From positions 124,001 to 188,000 of the forward strand of contig CAWCEN010000003.1 of NCBI GenBank assembly GCA_963794605.1: a DNA stretch of 64,000 bases, written 5' to 3'. The DNA comes from VAXT01 sp963794605 (lineage in GTDB: Bacteria; Actinomycetota; Thermoleophilia; Gaiellales; Gaiellaceae). Both the position numbers and the translations under genes were made by a program. The notes beneath the pieces were generated by a model, which was not told where the DNA came from, did not search any database, and worked only from the letters and a program-made list of their open reading frames with translations. Positions 49,259 to 58,506 of the stretch are shown here, piece after piece. Positions within the stretch are counted from its first letter, which is position 1. Each line of letters starts with the position of its first letter.

Positions 49259-50130
49259 CCCTGGCAAGAGCCCTGATCCTGTTCTGTAGCGCGCTCGCGC
49301 TCTCGGCTTGCGGCTCGGCGAGGAGCGTACAGCCGGCCGACAACGCCCAGGTTGCGCCCGCGTCGCAGCCACACATAGAGGCAATCGACGAGCCAGCCGA
49401 CACCTGGTGGCTGGATGAGCCTGGCGACGGCGCCACAGCAAGCACCTACATCTGCGCCCAGGAGGATTCGGCGACGACCACGGACAAGGGCTGCACCCCG
49501 ACTCCCGAGATGAAAGAGGAACTGCGCCGCCAAGCGGAGGAGATGAAGCGGGCCACAACCCCCGCGAAGGACTCCGAGCCGCGCGCGATCGCCCGGCTTC
49601 GGCTCGAGCAACGAGGCCCGAACTCGCGTATGCGCCTGATCGCTTGGAAAAGCCAGTCCGGCGAGCTTTGCCTGGCCGACGACGAGACAGATGAGGAGGG
49701 CGGCGGCGCTGGCGGCCCGTTCGGCCCTTGCGTGCCAGGCGGACACTGCGGTGATATCTGCCTGACACTCTCGGGGAGCGGCACCGGGACGGAATGGCTG
49801 AATACAACTGCCGGAGTCCTTCCAGCCAGGGCCGACATGCTCCGCATCACGTTCGACGGAGGGCGGGTAGCGAGCTACAAGCTCGATGGGCCGCTCGTGC
49901 CCGGCTTCCGCGAGTATCGGGTCTTCATGCTCGACCTCGGACGCGGTATCGAGACACGGCTCGAGCTCTTCGAAGGCGACAAGGTAATTGCGGAGGAGGA
50001 GCGCTCTCGCGCCGAAATCATGAGGATGCGGTGCTCCCAGAAGTATCCGGTCGATGACATGCCCAGGACCCGCGCAGAAGCCGAAACGTCCCCGCTCGCA
50101 CAGTGCTTCGAGAAGGCAAGCTCCGAGTAG
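49255..50130 (+). CDS. Putative lipoprotein of unknown function between dapB and dapA
   Basis: 291 residues from GTG 49255, which overlaps the dapB stop (GTGA). The signal peptide ends with lipobox LALSAC (Cys about 19). The mature part has a Thr/Pro/Glu-rich region, a basic helical segment (EMKEELRRQAEEMKRA), a Gly/Cys-rich loop (GGGAGGPFGPCVPGGHCGDICLTLSG) and a beta-rich C-terminal half. Six or more cysteines suggest disulfide bonds outside the cell. Base composition is less GC-biased than the neighbours, with more A-rich codons, which may mean later acquisition. No family recognised. Confidence 0.7.
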   Translation: MTLARALILFCSALALSACGSARSVQPADNAQVAPASQPHIEAIDEPADTWWLDEPGDGATASTYICAQEDSATTTDKGCTPTPEMKEELRRQAEEMKRATTPAKDSEPRAIARLRLEQRGPNSRMRLIAWKSQSGELCLADDETDEEGGGAGGPFGPCVPGGHCGDICLTLSGSGTGTEWLNTTAGVLPARADMLRITFDGGRVASYKLDGPLVPGFREYRVFMLDLGRGIETRLELFEGDKVIAEEERSRAEIMRMRCSQKYPVDDMPRTRAEAETSPLAQCFEKASSE

Positions 50131-50131
50131 G

Positions 50132-51025
50132 ATGACTCCCGTGCTCGGCGAGGTTCTGACGGCGATCGTGACGCCGTTCGCGAAGGACGGCGCCGTCGAC
50201 TACGACCGCTTCCGTATCCTCGCGCGGCACGTGATCGACACCGGGGCGGACGGCCTCGTCGTCGCCGCGACGACCGGGGAAAGCCCGACGCTGACCGACG
50301 AGGAGAAGCTGCTGCTCTGGACGGCCGCCGTGGACGAGGTGGGGGAGCGGGCGACCGTCATCGCCAGCACCGGCACGTACTCGACGGCGCACTCGGTACA
50401 CCTCACCGAGGAGGCGCACGAGCTCGGCGTCGACGGTTTCCTCGTTGTCACGCCGTACTACAACAAGCCGTCGCCGCGGGGGATCGTCGAGCACTTCAAG
50501 GCGATCGCCGCCGCCAGCGACAAGGCGATCATCGTCTACAACATCCCGCAGCGGGTCGTCGTCAACATCGAGCCCGAGACGATGGCCGAGCTGGCGCAGA
50601 TCCCGACGGTCAGGGCCGTCAAGCAGGCGACGGAGGAGCTCGACCAGGCCCAACTGATCGTCGACGAGACGGGCCTCGACCTCTACGCGGGCAGCGACCA
50701 CCTCGTGTACCCGTTCCTCGAGCTCGGAGGCGTGGGCGGCGTCGTCGTCCACGGGAACCTCGTCCCCGGGCGCGTCAAGGAAATGATCGGCTTCTACAAG
50801 GAGGGCGACGTCGAGTCTGCGCGCACGATCGACGAGGAGCTCGCACCGCTCGTCGAGGCGCTCGGCGTGACGATCAACCCGGTCCCGGTCAAGGCGGCGC
50901 TGAACCTGCTCGGCTACGAGGTCGGCGGATTGCGCCTGCCGCTCGTGGAGGCGACCGACGACGAGGTCGAAGTGGTCAGGACGGCGCTCGAGCGCGTTGG
51001 GTTGACCGCGCCCGTGCGCGCCTAG
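50132..51025 (+). CDS. dapA: 4-hydroxy-tetrahydrodipicolinate synthase
   Basis: The 297-residue aldolase condenses pyruvate with aspartate semialdehyde. Schiff-base Lys164 lies in VRAVKQATEEL, Tyr136 in VYNIPQRVV, and the family signature GADGLVVAATTGESPTLTDEEK is present. ATG 50132 gives MTPVLGEVLTAIVTPF, the normal N-terminus; readings further upstream lie within the preceding gene. Product of the lysine and cell-wall diaminopimelate branch with dapB. A terminator hairpin starts at its stop codon. Confidence 0.95.
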   Translation: MTPVLGEVLTAIVTPFAKDGAVDYDRFRILARHVIDTGADGLVVAATTGESPTLTDEEKLLLWTAAVDEVGERATVIASTGTYSTAHSVHLTEEAHELGVDGFLVVTPYYNKPSPRGIVEHFKAIAAASDKAIIVYNIPQRVVVNIEPETMAELAQIPTVRAVKQATEELDQAQLIVDETGLDLYAGSDHLVYPFLELGGVGGVVVHGNLVPGRVKEMIGFYKEGDVESARTIDEELAPLVEALGVTINPVPVKAALNLLGYEVGGLRLPLVEATDDEVEVVRTALERVGLTAPVRA

Positions 51026-51058
51026 AGACCGCGCACCGACTGAGCGGCACGCGGTCTC
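51025..51058 (+). terminator. Probable terminator after dapA
   Basis: Perfect 9-bp stem GAGACCGCG (51025-51033) with CGCGGTCTC (51050-51058); the loop can pair further (CCG/CGG). The tail CTCTAGCTA is only weakly T-rich. Confidence 0.55.
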
Positions 51059-51310
51059 CTCTAGCTAAGGAATGTCGCAGTGGTTGCTTAGGGCCACTTG
51101 ATGGCGCAGGGCGCAACGCCCAGCACACACGCCAGCAACCCGAACCTGTGAAGCCATTCATACCGCAGCAATGTGAGCTCCTTCGACGGATTCTTCTCGC
51201 CTCGGGGGACGAGGCTCGTCTTAGGATGAAGATTGACCGCGGCGGCTCCCTCCCTCTGACGGGTGAATCATGCTCACCCTTTTGGCGGCCCGCAAGTGAT
51301 ACTTCAGGCC
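51059..51310. other. Long gap upstream of RNase J
   Basis: About 250 bases without a credible gene. Small hairpins are visible (GGGCG-CAA-CGCCC at 51109-51121; GTGG/CCAC around 51080-51097). It may be promoter plus a long 5' leader for RNase J, whose homologues are sometimes controlled through the leader, but I recognise no known motif. Confidence 0.4.
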
Positions 51311-52957
51311 ATGTCTGTACTGCGGATCATCCCGCTGGGCGGTCTCGGCGAGGTCGGGAAGAACATGATGGTGTACGAGCTGGGCGACGAGCTCGTGCTC
51401 GTCGACGCCGGCCTTGCGTTCCCGCGGGACGAGCATCTCGGCGTCGATCTCGTCCTGCCGGACTTCTCCTACTTGCGTGAGCGGCGGATCCGAGCCGTCC
51501 TCCTCACTCATGCCCACGAGGATCACGTCGGCGCGCTGCCGTACCTGATGCGCGAGGTGAAGGTGCCTGAGGTTTGGGGCACGCGACTGACCCTCGGGCT
51601 GCTGCAGCCGAAGCTCGACGAGCACGGGCTCCTGCACGCGACCGAGCTCAAGGAGGCTGTGCCCGGCGAGCCCCCCGTCGAGATCGGGCCGTTCCGAGCG
51701 GAGTTCGTGCGCATGGCGCACTCGGTGCCGGACACGGTCGCAATCGTCCTCGAGGCGGGCGGCCTGCGGATCCTGCACACGGGCGACTACAAGCTCGACT
51801 TCACGCCTGTCGACGGCCTGCGGACCGACGTGGGCCGGCTGGCGGAGATCGGCAACCGGGGCGTCGACCTGCTCCTCGGTGACTCGACGAACGCGGAGCG
51901 GCCCGGGGTGACCGGGTCCGAGCGCCTCGTGGGCGAGGCGTTCCGTCAGATCATCCCGGTGCGCGAGGGGCGCGTCCTCATAGCGAGCTTCGCGTCGAAC
52001 GTGCACCGCATGCAGCAGGCTGTCGACGTCGCGGTCGAGACCGGGCGCAAGGTGTGCGTGATCGGCCGCTCGATGCGGAAGAACATCAACATCGCGCGCA
52101 ACCTCGGCTATCTCGAGGCGCCCGACGACACGTTCATCCGTCCGCAGGAGCTCGAGGAGCTCGCGCGGCATGAGGCGATGGTGCTGTGCACGGGTAGCCA
52201 GGGCGAGCCGATGTCGGCGCTGACGCGGATCGCGTACCACGACCACCCCGCGGTCACGGTCGAGCGCGGCGACACGGTCATCCTGTCCGCGAAGCCGGTG
52301 CCCGGGAACGAGCTCCGCGTGCACGACACGATCAACCGGCTCGCGAAGGCCGGCGCCGAAGTCCTGCACCAGGAGATCGCGCCGGTGCACGTGTCCGGAC
52401 ACGGGAACTCGGAGGAGATCCGGACGATCCTCGGCCTCGTCCGCCCGAAGGCGGTGATGCCTGTGCACGGCGAGTTCCGGATGCTCGCGGCGCACGCTCA
52501 GCTCGCGCGCGACTCGGGTGTGCCGGCGAGCTCGATCGTGCTGGCCGAGAACGGCAGCGTCGTCGAGTTGGACGGGAGCGGGCCGCGGATCGTGGACAGA
52601 ATCGAGACGGGCGTCACGTTCGTCGACGGACTGGGAGTGGGGGACGTGCGGGACGTCGCGCTCCGCGACCGGCGGCACCTGTCCGAGCACGGCGTCCTGA
52701 TCGTCGTCGCCACCGTCGGCTCGAACGGCGCTCGACCGGGGGCGGCGCCCGAGCTGATCGCGCGCGGGTTCGGCGAGACGGAGCCGCTCGTCGCCGAAAT
52801 GCGGGATGAAGCCGCGCAAGTGCTCGACGAGTGTCTCGAGCAGGACATCACGGAGATCAAGCTGCTCCAGGAGCATCTCCACGACTCGCTCGCGCAGCTC
52901 GTGTACGACAGAACGGGGAGGCGGCCGATGATTCTCCCCGTCATCGTCGAGGTGTAA
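51311..52957 (+). CDS. rnj: Ribonuclease J
   Basis: The 548-residue beta-CASP metallo-beta-lactamase acts as 5'-3' exonuclease and endonuclease on RNA. Zinc motif HAHEDH (His67, His69, Asp71, His72), GDYKLDFTPVDG, LGDSTNAERPG, ASFASNVHRMQ, VHVSGHGNSEEI and VMPVHGEFRML are all present. ATG 51311 starts the conserved SVLRIIPLGGLGEVGKNM; the frame is open 16 codons further but that stretch lacks similarity. In many actinobacteria the gene follows dapA, as here. Confidence 0.95.
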   Translation: MSVLRIIPLGGLGEVGKNMMVYELGDELVLVDAGLAFPRDEHLGVDLVLPDFSYLRERRIRAVLLTHAHEDHVGALPYLMREVKVPEVWGTRLTLGLLQPKLDEHGLLHATELKEAVPGEPPVEIGPFRAEFVRMAHSVPDTVAIVLEAGGLRILHTGDYKLDFTPVDGLRTDVGRLAEIGNRGVDLLLGDSTNAERPGVTGSERLVGEAFRQIIPVREGRVLIASFASNVHRMQQAVDVAVETGRKVCVIGRSMRKNINIARNLGYLEAPDDTFIRPQELEELARHEAMVLCTGSQGEPMSALTRIAYHDHPAVTVERGDTVILSAKPVPGNELRVHDTINRLAKAGAEVLHQEIAPVHVSGHGNSEEIRTILGLVRPKAVMPVHGEFRMLAAHAQLARDSGVPASSIVLAENGSVVELDGSGPRIVDRIETGVTFVDGLGVGDVRDVALRDRRHLSEHGVLIVVATVGSNGARPGAAPELIARGFGETEPLVAEMRDEAAQVLDECLEQDITEIKLLQEHLHDSLAQLVYDRTGRRPMILPVIVEV

Positions 52958-52974
52958 GCAGTCATAGTGAAGGT

Positions 52975-53529
52975 ATGAGCACGCTTCGGGCTGAACCGGG
53001 TTGGGCCGACCTTCTGGTCGACTATGCCCCCGAGGGAGCGACCGCGCAGCGCCTCGTCGCGCAGCTGCGCGCGTGCCAGGTTTCGGCGCTCGCGTTCTGC
53101 CGGCTGCTCGAGCGCTGGGCTCGCGGGGAGGCGTCGCCCTCGACCCCGGGCGCGCGGGAGGCGGCCTTGCGTCGGGCGGCCGAGCGGGCGGAAACGGCTC
53201 TGTCGGGTCTCGAACATCCTCTAGGCCGCTACCTGCTCGAGCTCGAGTCCGACCACGCGGAGGGCCGCTCCTGGTACGGCGAGCCGGGACGTGCGGAGCT
53301 CGTCGAGTGGCAGCCGGTCCTGAGCCGCGCCGGAGTCCACGCGTCGCCGGTGCGCGTCGCGCAGGCATACCTCGAGCTGGCCGTCCTCGTACGGGCGCTC
53401 GAAGGGCTCGGGACAGCGGCGCGGATGCGCTCGGCTCCGGATCCGTCCGACCTCTGGGCGGGTCTCTTCGACCTGCGCGAGAACCTCCTCAACGGCGCGC
53501 TCGACGACCTGAGAGCCCTGGCCGCCTGA
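52975..53529 (+). CDS. Hypothetical helical protein
   Basis: 184 residues, rich in Ala, Leu, Glu and Arg and predicted to be almost all alpha-helical (for example REAALRRAAERAETALSGL and VRVAQAYLELAVLVRALEGLG). No signal peptide, membrane segment or catalytic motif is visible. ATG 52975 lies 17 bases after the RNase J stop with GTGAAGG before it; the frame upstream lies within the RNase J gene and is rejected. It sits between RNase J and FtsK, as a small uncharacterised gene often does in actinobacteria. Function unknown. Confidence 0.65.
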   Translation: MSTLRAEPGWADLLVDYAPEGATAQRLVAQLRACQVSALAFCRLLERWARGEASPSTPGAREAALRRAAERAETALSGLEHPLGRYLLELESDHAEGRSWYGEPGRAELVEWQPVLSRAGVHASPVRVAQAYLELAVLVRALEGLGTAARMRSAPDPSDLWAGLFDLRENLLNGALDDLRALAA

Positions 53530-53590
53530 GCCACGTCCCAGTGCCTGGCACTCGGACCTGTCCGTAGCGGCGCGTGGAGGGCTTCGGCGC

Positions 53591-55780
53591 ATGGCGTCGA
53601 AACGCGGTCACATGGCGCGGCGACGCACGAAACGCGTGCTCAAGCCTCGCGCGCCCTCGCGCGTGAGGAAGAAGCGCACGAAGACGAAGAAGCCCCGGGG
53701 CCACCAGCACCCGGAGCTGCTCGGGCTCGCGCTGGTTGCCTTCGGGCTCTTCCTGGGGTCCGTGGTCTGGGCCGGTTGGAACGGCGGCTACGTCGGCGGC
53801 TGGATCGGTGACGCCTTCGAGGCTCTCGTCGGAGGTCTGGCCTTCGTGCTGCCGCTCGCGCTCGTCATCGTCGGCGGGCTGATGGTCGGCCGCAGCGACC
53901 TCGTCGACGTGCGGCCGTTCAGAACGGGACTGTTCGTCTTCGCCCTCGGCCTACTGCTGACGCTCGGAAGCGAGGGCGGCTACCTCGGCTCGGGGCTGAG
54001 CGACGCGCTCGGCTTCGCATTGGGCGGCACAGGAGTCGCGATCGTCGGCGTCCTCTGTCTCCTGGCCGGCGCCCTGCTGCTGACCGGGGCGTCCGCGGGC
54101 GCGCTGCTCCGCCGTGGAGCGACCGCAGCCCGCCGGCCACTCGAGCGCCCACAGCACGAGAAGCTCGAGCCGATCTCACCGGAGCTGATCTCCACCGCGC
54201 ATGCCGCCGCGCCGGTCCCGCTCGTCGACGCCGCCTCGGACTACCCGGACGTGATCGGCCAGGCCGAACCTGCGCCGCTGATCCCATTCCCAGAACCGGA
54301 GGCCCAGGAGGAGCCCGACCACGAGAGCCTCTTCAACGCATCCCCGGCGGTCGACGACTACAAGCTTCCGGACCGCAGCCTCCTGCGGAGCTCGGGCACG
54401 AACGGCACCGCGCCGGCCGAGGCGAGCGGCCAGGTCGCCGAGGCGCTCGTCCAGGCGCTCGGCCACTTTGGCGTCCAGGCCTCGGTGATCGGCCAGATCG
54501 TCGGCCCGCGCGTCACCCGCTACGAGCTCCAGCTCGCCCCGGGCACGAAGATGTCGAAGGTCTCCGCGCTCAAGGACGACCTCTCCTACGCGCTCGCGAC
54601 GACCGAGATCCGAATCCTCGCGCCGATCCCGGGCAAGCAGGCCGTCGGTGTCGAGGTCCCGAACCTGACCCCGAACCTCGTCACGCTCGGCGACATCTAC
54701 GACGACCTGCCGCAGACCGCGAGCCCGGTCGCCGTCTGGCTCGGCAAGGACATCTCCGGGAACGCCGTCTGGACCGACCTCGCGCGCATGCCGCACATGC
54801 TCATCGCCGGCACCACCGGCTCGGGCAAGTCCGGGTGCATCAACACGATCCTGACGTCGATCCTGCTCCGCTCGACCCCGGACGAGGTGCGGATGATCCT
54901 CATCGACCCGAAGCGGATCGAGCTCAGCTACTACGAGCAGATCCCGCACCTCCTGGCACCGGTCGTCTCCAGCCCCAAGGAGGCGACTGCCGTCCTCGCC
55001 AACGTGATCGCCGAGATGGAGCGCCGCTACGAGCGCCTGAGCGGCGTCCGAGCGCGCAACCTGCCCGAGGCGAACCGCACCTTCCGCGAGCGCGGGGAGC
55101 AACCGCTTCCGTATCTCCTCGTTGTGATCGACGAGCTCGCCGACCTGATGATGATCTCGCCGCAGGCGGTCGAGGACGCGATCATCCGCCTCGCCCAGAA
55201 GTCGCGCGCCGTCGGCATCCACCTCGTGCTCGCCACGCAGCGCCCGTCGGTCGACGTGATCACCGGCATGATCAAGGCGAACGTCCCGTCGCGGATCGCG
55301 TTCGCGGTCTCCAGCCAGACCGATTCACGCGTGATCATCGACCAGGGCGGCGCCGAAAGCCTGCTCGGTCAGGGCGACATGCTGTTCAAGCCGCTCGGCA
55401 CCTCGCGCCTGCAGCGCGTCCAGGGCGCGTACGTCGGCGAGGAGGAGATCGCGCTGATCGTCGAGCAGTGCCGCGCGCAGCGCGACCAGGAGCTCGACCC
55501 GACCCTGCTCGAAGCCCCCGAGCCGCCGCCCGAGGAGGCTGACGGCGACGAGGAGTTCGACCCGGACGAGGACCCGCTGCTCGACCGCGCGATCGAAGTC
55601 GTCGTCCAGGCCCAGACCGCCTCGACCTCGCTACTCCAGCGGCGCCTGCGCGTCGGTTACACGCGTGCCGGCCGCCTGATCGACATGCTCGAGCGGCGAG
55701 GGATCATCTCCGGCTACGAGGGCTCAAAGCCCCGTCGAGTGCTCGTCGACGAGGCGCAGCTCGATCGCGTCGGCGGTTAG
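53591..55780 (+). CDS. ftsK: DNA translocase FtsK/SpoIIIE
   Basis: A 729-residue protein with a Lys/Arg-rich N-terminus, about four membrane helices (residues 38-175), a linker, and the RecA-like motor: Walker A GTTGSGKSGCINTIL, Walker B LLVVIDELADLMM and ATQRPSVDVITGMIKANVPSRIAFAVSSQTDSRVI. A C-terminal gamma winged helix follows (RRLRVGYTRAGRLIDMLERRGIISGYEGSKPRRVLV), which reads KOPS-type DNA signals. It pumps chromosome ends through the division septum. ATG 53591 follows GGAGG; ATG 53612 is an alternative. Confidence 0.96.
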   Translation: MASKRGHMARRRTKRVLKPRAPSRVRKKRTKTKKPRGHQHPELLGLALVAFGLFLGSVVWAGWNGGYVGGWIGDAFEALVGGLAFVLPLALVIVGGLMVGRSDLVDVRPFRTGLFVFALGLLLTLGSEGGYLGSGLSDALGFALGGTGVAIVGVLCLLAGALLLTGASAGALLRRGATAARRPLERPQHEKLEPISPELISTAHAAAPVPLVDAASDYPDVIGQAEPAPLIPFPEPEAQEEPDHESLFNASPAVDDYKLPDRSLLRSSGTNGTAPAEASGQVAEALVQALGHFGVQASVIGQIVGPRVTRYELQLAPGTKMSKVSALKDDLSYALATTEIRILAPIPGKQAVGVEVPNLTPNLVTLGDIYDDLPQTASPVAVWLGKDISGNAVWTDLARMPHMLIAGTTGSGKSGCINTILTSILLRSTPDEVRMILIDPKRIELSYYEQIPHLLAPVVSSPKEATAVLANVIAEMERRYERLSGVRARNLPEANRTFRERGEQPLPYLLVVIDELADLMMISPQAVEDAIIRLAQKSRAVGIHLVLATQRPSVDVITGMIKANVPSRIAFAVSSQTDSRVIIDQGGAESLLGQGDMLFKPLGTSRLQRVQGAYVGEEEIALIVEQCRAQRDQELDPTLLEAPEPPPEEADGDEEFDPDEDPLLDRAIEVVVQAQTASTSLLQRRLRVGYTRAGRLIDMLERRGIISGYEGSKPRRVLVDEAQLDRVGG

Positions 55781-55853
55781 CGGGTAGTCAGCCGCGCTCC
55801 GACTCGTTTAGCATCGCTGTCCCAGATAATGACGGAGGGCTAAGGAGGAACCT

Positions 55854-56927
55854 GTGGTGCGCAGCAAATGGACGTGGCCGCTGATCGCGGCCTTGGCACT
55901 CGTCGTCGCGCTCGGTGCGGCGAGCTGCGGCGGCAGCGACGACAACGAGAGCTCGAGCGGGACCACGACGAGCAGCTCGGGGAGCGGCGACAAGATCGCG
56001 CTCGTCACGGACACGGGCGGCGTGGACGACAAGGGCTTCAACCAGTTCTCGATCGCGGGCTTCAAGCGTGGACTTTCCGACTTCGGGCTCGAGGACCGGA
56101 TCTACATCTCGAAGACCGCCGACGACTACCTGCCGAACCTGACGGCCGCGGCTCAGGACGGCAACAAGTTCGTGGTTGCCGTCGGCTTCCTGCTCGGCCC
56201 GTCGGTCGCGCAGGCGGCGAAGCAGTTCCCCGACGTGAAGTTCGCCGGTGTCGACCAGTTCTACGGCGGTGACGGTTGCAAGGCTGCCGGCACCTGTACG
56301 CAGCCGAACGTGCTCGGCATGGTCTATCCGACCGAGCAGTCGGGGTACGTGGCGGGCGTCGTCGCAGCGCTCATGACGAAGTCGAAGACTGTCTCGACCG
56401 TTGGCGGGAAGAAGATCCCGTCGGTCGATAACTGGATCGCGGGCTTCCAGCAGGGAGTTCACGACACGAAGCCGGGCGTGAAGACCCTCAATGCGTACTC
56501 GCAGGACTTCGAGGATCTCGCGAAGTGCAAGGAGATCGCGCTCGACCAGATCGCCAACGGTTCGGACGTCGTGTTCCAGGTCGCGGGCAAATGCGGCCTA
56601 GGGGCACTCGACGCGGCGTGCGAGAAGGGCAAGGTCGGAATCGGTGTCGACGTCGACCAGTCCGGGCAGGGCAAGTGCGTGATCGTCAGCGCGCTCAAGC
56701 CTCTCGAGACGTCCGTGTACGACATTGTCAAGACGTTCAGCGACGGGAAGTTCACGGGCGGCACGAACAAGTTCTTCGGCGTGCAGCAGCTCCCCGACGC
56801 ACAGTTGCTCACCGACTTCCACGGGAACGTCCCGCAGAGCGTGAAGGACGCAGCGGCGAAAGCGGAAGAGGGACTGAAGGACGGAACGATCAAGCCGCCG
56901 GCCACACTCGAAGAGGTCAAGCAGTAG
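55854..56927 (+). CDS. BMP-family substrate-binding lipoprotein (nucleoside-type ABC importer)
   Basis: 357 residues: lipobox GAASCGGS after an N-terminal hydrophobic segment, a Ser/Thr linker, and a PnrA/BmpA-type binding domain (KIALVTDTGGVDDKGFNQFSIAGFKRGL, VGFLLGPSVAQAAKQFPDVKFAGVD, GMVYPTEQSGYVAGVVAALMTK, NWIAGFQQGV). Such proteins bind purine or other nucleosides outside the membrane. GTG 55854 or 55857 follows AAGGAGG. It heads the operon with an ATPase and two permeases; a hairpin follows its stop. Confidence 0.92.
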   Translation: MVRSKWTWPLIAALALVVALGAASCGGSDDNESSSGTTTSSSGSGDKIALVTDTGGVDDKGFNQFSIAGFKRGLSDFGLEDRIYISKTADDYLPNLTAAAQDGNKFVVAVGFLLGPSVAQAAKQFPDVKFAGVDQFYGGDGCKAAGTCTQPNVLGMVYPTEQSGYVAGVVAALMTKSKTVSTVGGKKIPSVDNWIAGFQQGVHDTKPGVKTLNAYSQDFEDLAKCKEIALDQIANGSDVVFQVAGKCGLGALDAACEKGKVGIGVDVDQSGQGKCVIVSALKPLETSVYDIVKTFSDGKFTGGTNKFFGVQQLPDAQLLTDFHGNVPQSVKDAAAKAEEGLKDGTIKPPATLEEVKQ

Positions 56928-56938
56928 GAGCCAGGCTT

Positions 56939-56966
56939 ACGGGGGCGGGCCTGGGTCCGCCCCCGT
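56939..56966 (+). promoter_or_regulatory. Hairpin between binding protein and ATPase genes
   Basis: A perfect 10-bp GC-rich stem (ACGGGGGCGG with CCGCCCCCGT, 8-nt loop), 14 bases before the ATPase ATG. Hairpins here commonly protect the upstream message or reduce downstream expression, giving more binding protein than transporter. No T-run. Confidence 0.6.
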
Positions 56967-56979
56967 ACGATCCAGCGGC

Positions 56980-58506
56980 ATGAGCGATGCCCCCCTCCTC
57001 GAGCTCCGGGGGATCACCAAGCGCTTCCCCGGAATCGTCGCCAACGACGGGGTCGATTTCGACCTCGGCCGAAGAGAAGTGCACGCGCTCCTCGGAGAGA
57101 ACGGCGCCGGCAAGTCGACGTTGATGAACGTCTTGTACGGCCTCTACCAGCACGACGAGGGCCAGATCCTGATGAACGGCAAGCCAGTCTCGATCCGGTC
57201 TCCCAAGGACGCGATCAACCTCGGAATCGGGATGGTGCACCAGCACTTCATGCTGATCCCGGTGATGACCGTCGCCGAGAACATCGTTCTCGCGACCGAG
57301 CCGACCAAGGCCGGGGTCTTCCTGGACTACGATGCTGCAGTCGGCCGTGTGGAACAGATCGCGAGGACGTTCAGGTTCGCGATCGATCCCCGTGCCCGCG
57401 TCGAGAACATCGGCGTCGGGCAGCAGCAGAGAGTCGAGATCCTGAAGGCGCTCTATCGAGGCGCCGAGATCCTGATCCTCGACGAGCCGACGGCCGTGTT
57501 GACCCCTCAGGAGTCGCGCGAGCTCTTCGAGATCCTCCGCTCACTCGTAGCGGAGGGGATGTCGGTCATCTTCATCAGCCACAAGCTGAAGGAGGTGCTC
57601 GAGATCGCCGACCGGATCACGGTGCTGCGCCGGGGGAAGAAGATCGAGACGCTGCCACGCGAGGGGGCGACGACCGAGACGCTCGCGCGGCTCATGGTCG
57701 GGCGGGAAGTGCTGCTCCGTGTGGAGAAGAAACCGGCGGATCCTGGCGAGCCGCTGCTGCGGGTAGAGGCCCTGAGCGCCCGCGACGACCGCGGCCTTGA
57801 TGCCGTCCGCGACGTCTCGTTCGAGGTACGCGGTGGAGAGATCGTCGGCCTCGCCGGCATCGATGGCAACGGTCAGAGCGAGCTCGTCGAGGCGTTGACC
57901 GGCCTCAGGAAGCCCACGTCAGGGCGGGTTCTGATCGGCGACGACGACGTCACGGGGCGTGGAGCGCGCGCATCGTTCGACGCCGGTGAAGGCCACATTC
58001 CGGAGGACCGCCATCGGCGAGGGCTCGTGCTCGATTTCACACTCGCCGAGAACATCGCGCTGCACGACTATCGCCGCCAGCCGGATTCGAGATGGGGCTG
58101 GCTCTACCCCAACCGCCTCGTCCGGCGTGCCCGGCGAGTGCTCAAGGAGTTCGACGTCCGCGGCGGCGGTCCACAAACCCCCGCGCTCGCGCTGTCCGGC
58201 GGAAACCAGCAGAAGGTGGTCATCGCACGCGAGATCGACGGCGACCCGCGCGTGCTCGTGTCGGCCCAGCCGACGCGCGGCCTGGACGTCGGTGCGATCG
58301 AGTTCGTCCACCGCCGTCTCGTCGAAGAGCGCGACGAGGGGAGGGCCGTGCTGCTCGTCTCGCTCGAGCTGGACGAGATCCTGTCGCTCTCCGATCGCAT
58401 CCTCGTCATCTACGAGGGACGGATCGTGGCCGAGTACGGCCCCGATGCGTCGGACGAGGAGCTCGGGATTGCGATGACGGGCGGTGTCCAGGAGGCTGTC
58501 GCGTGA
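56980..58506 (+). CDS. ABC transporter ATP-binding protein, tandem domains (nucleoside/sugar type)
   Basis: 508 residues with two ATPase domains. The first has Walker A GENGAGKSTLMN, an atypical signature IGVGQQQRVEILKAL and Walker B LILDEPTAVLTPQE. The second has GIDGNGQSELVEALTG as a degenerate Walker A (no Lys), signature LSGGNQQKVVIARE and VLVSAQPTRGLD with Gln instead of the catalytic Glu. This asymmetry is normal for the CUT2/nucleoside importers. It energises uptake through the two following permeases. ATG 56980; the stop overlaps the first permease (GTGA). Confidence 0.93.
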   Translation: MSDAPLLELRGITKRFPGIVANDGVDFDLGRREVHALLGENGAGKSTLMNVLYGLYQHDEGQILMNGKPVSIRSPKDAINLGIGMVHQHFMLIPVMTVAENIVLATEPTKAGVFLDYDAAVGRVEQIARTFRFAIDPRARVENIGVGQQQRVEILKALYRGAEILILDEPTAVLTPQESRELFEILRSLVAEGMSVIFISHKLKEVLEIADRITVLRRGKKIETLPREGATTETLARLMVGREVLLRVEKKPADPGEPLLRVEALSARDDRGLDAVRDVSFEVRGGEIVGLAGIDGNGQSELVEALTGLRKPTSGRVLIGDDDVTGRGARASFDAGEGHIPEDRHRRGLVLDFTLAENIALHDYRRQPDSRWGWLYPNRLVRRARRVLKEFDVRGGGPQTPALALSGGNQQKVVIAREIDGDPRVLVSAQPTRGLDVGAIEFVHRRLVEERDEGRAVLLVSLELDEILSLSDRILVIYEGRIVAEYGPDASDEELGIAMTGGVQEAVA

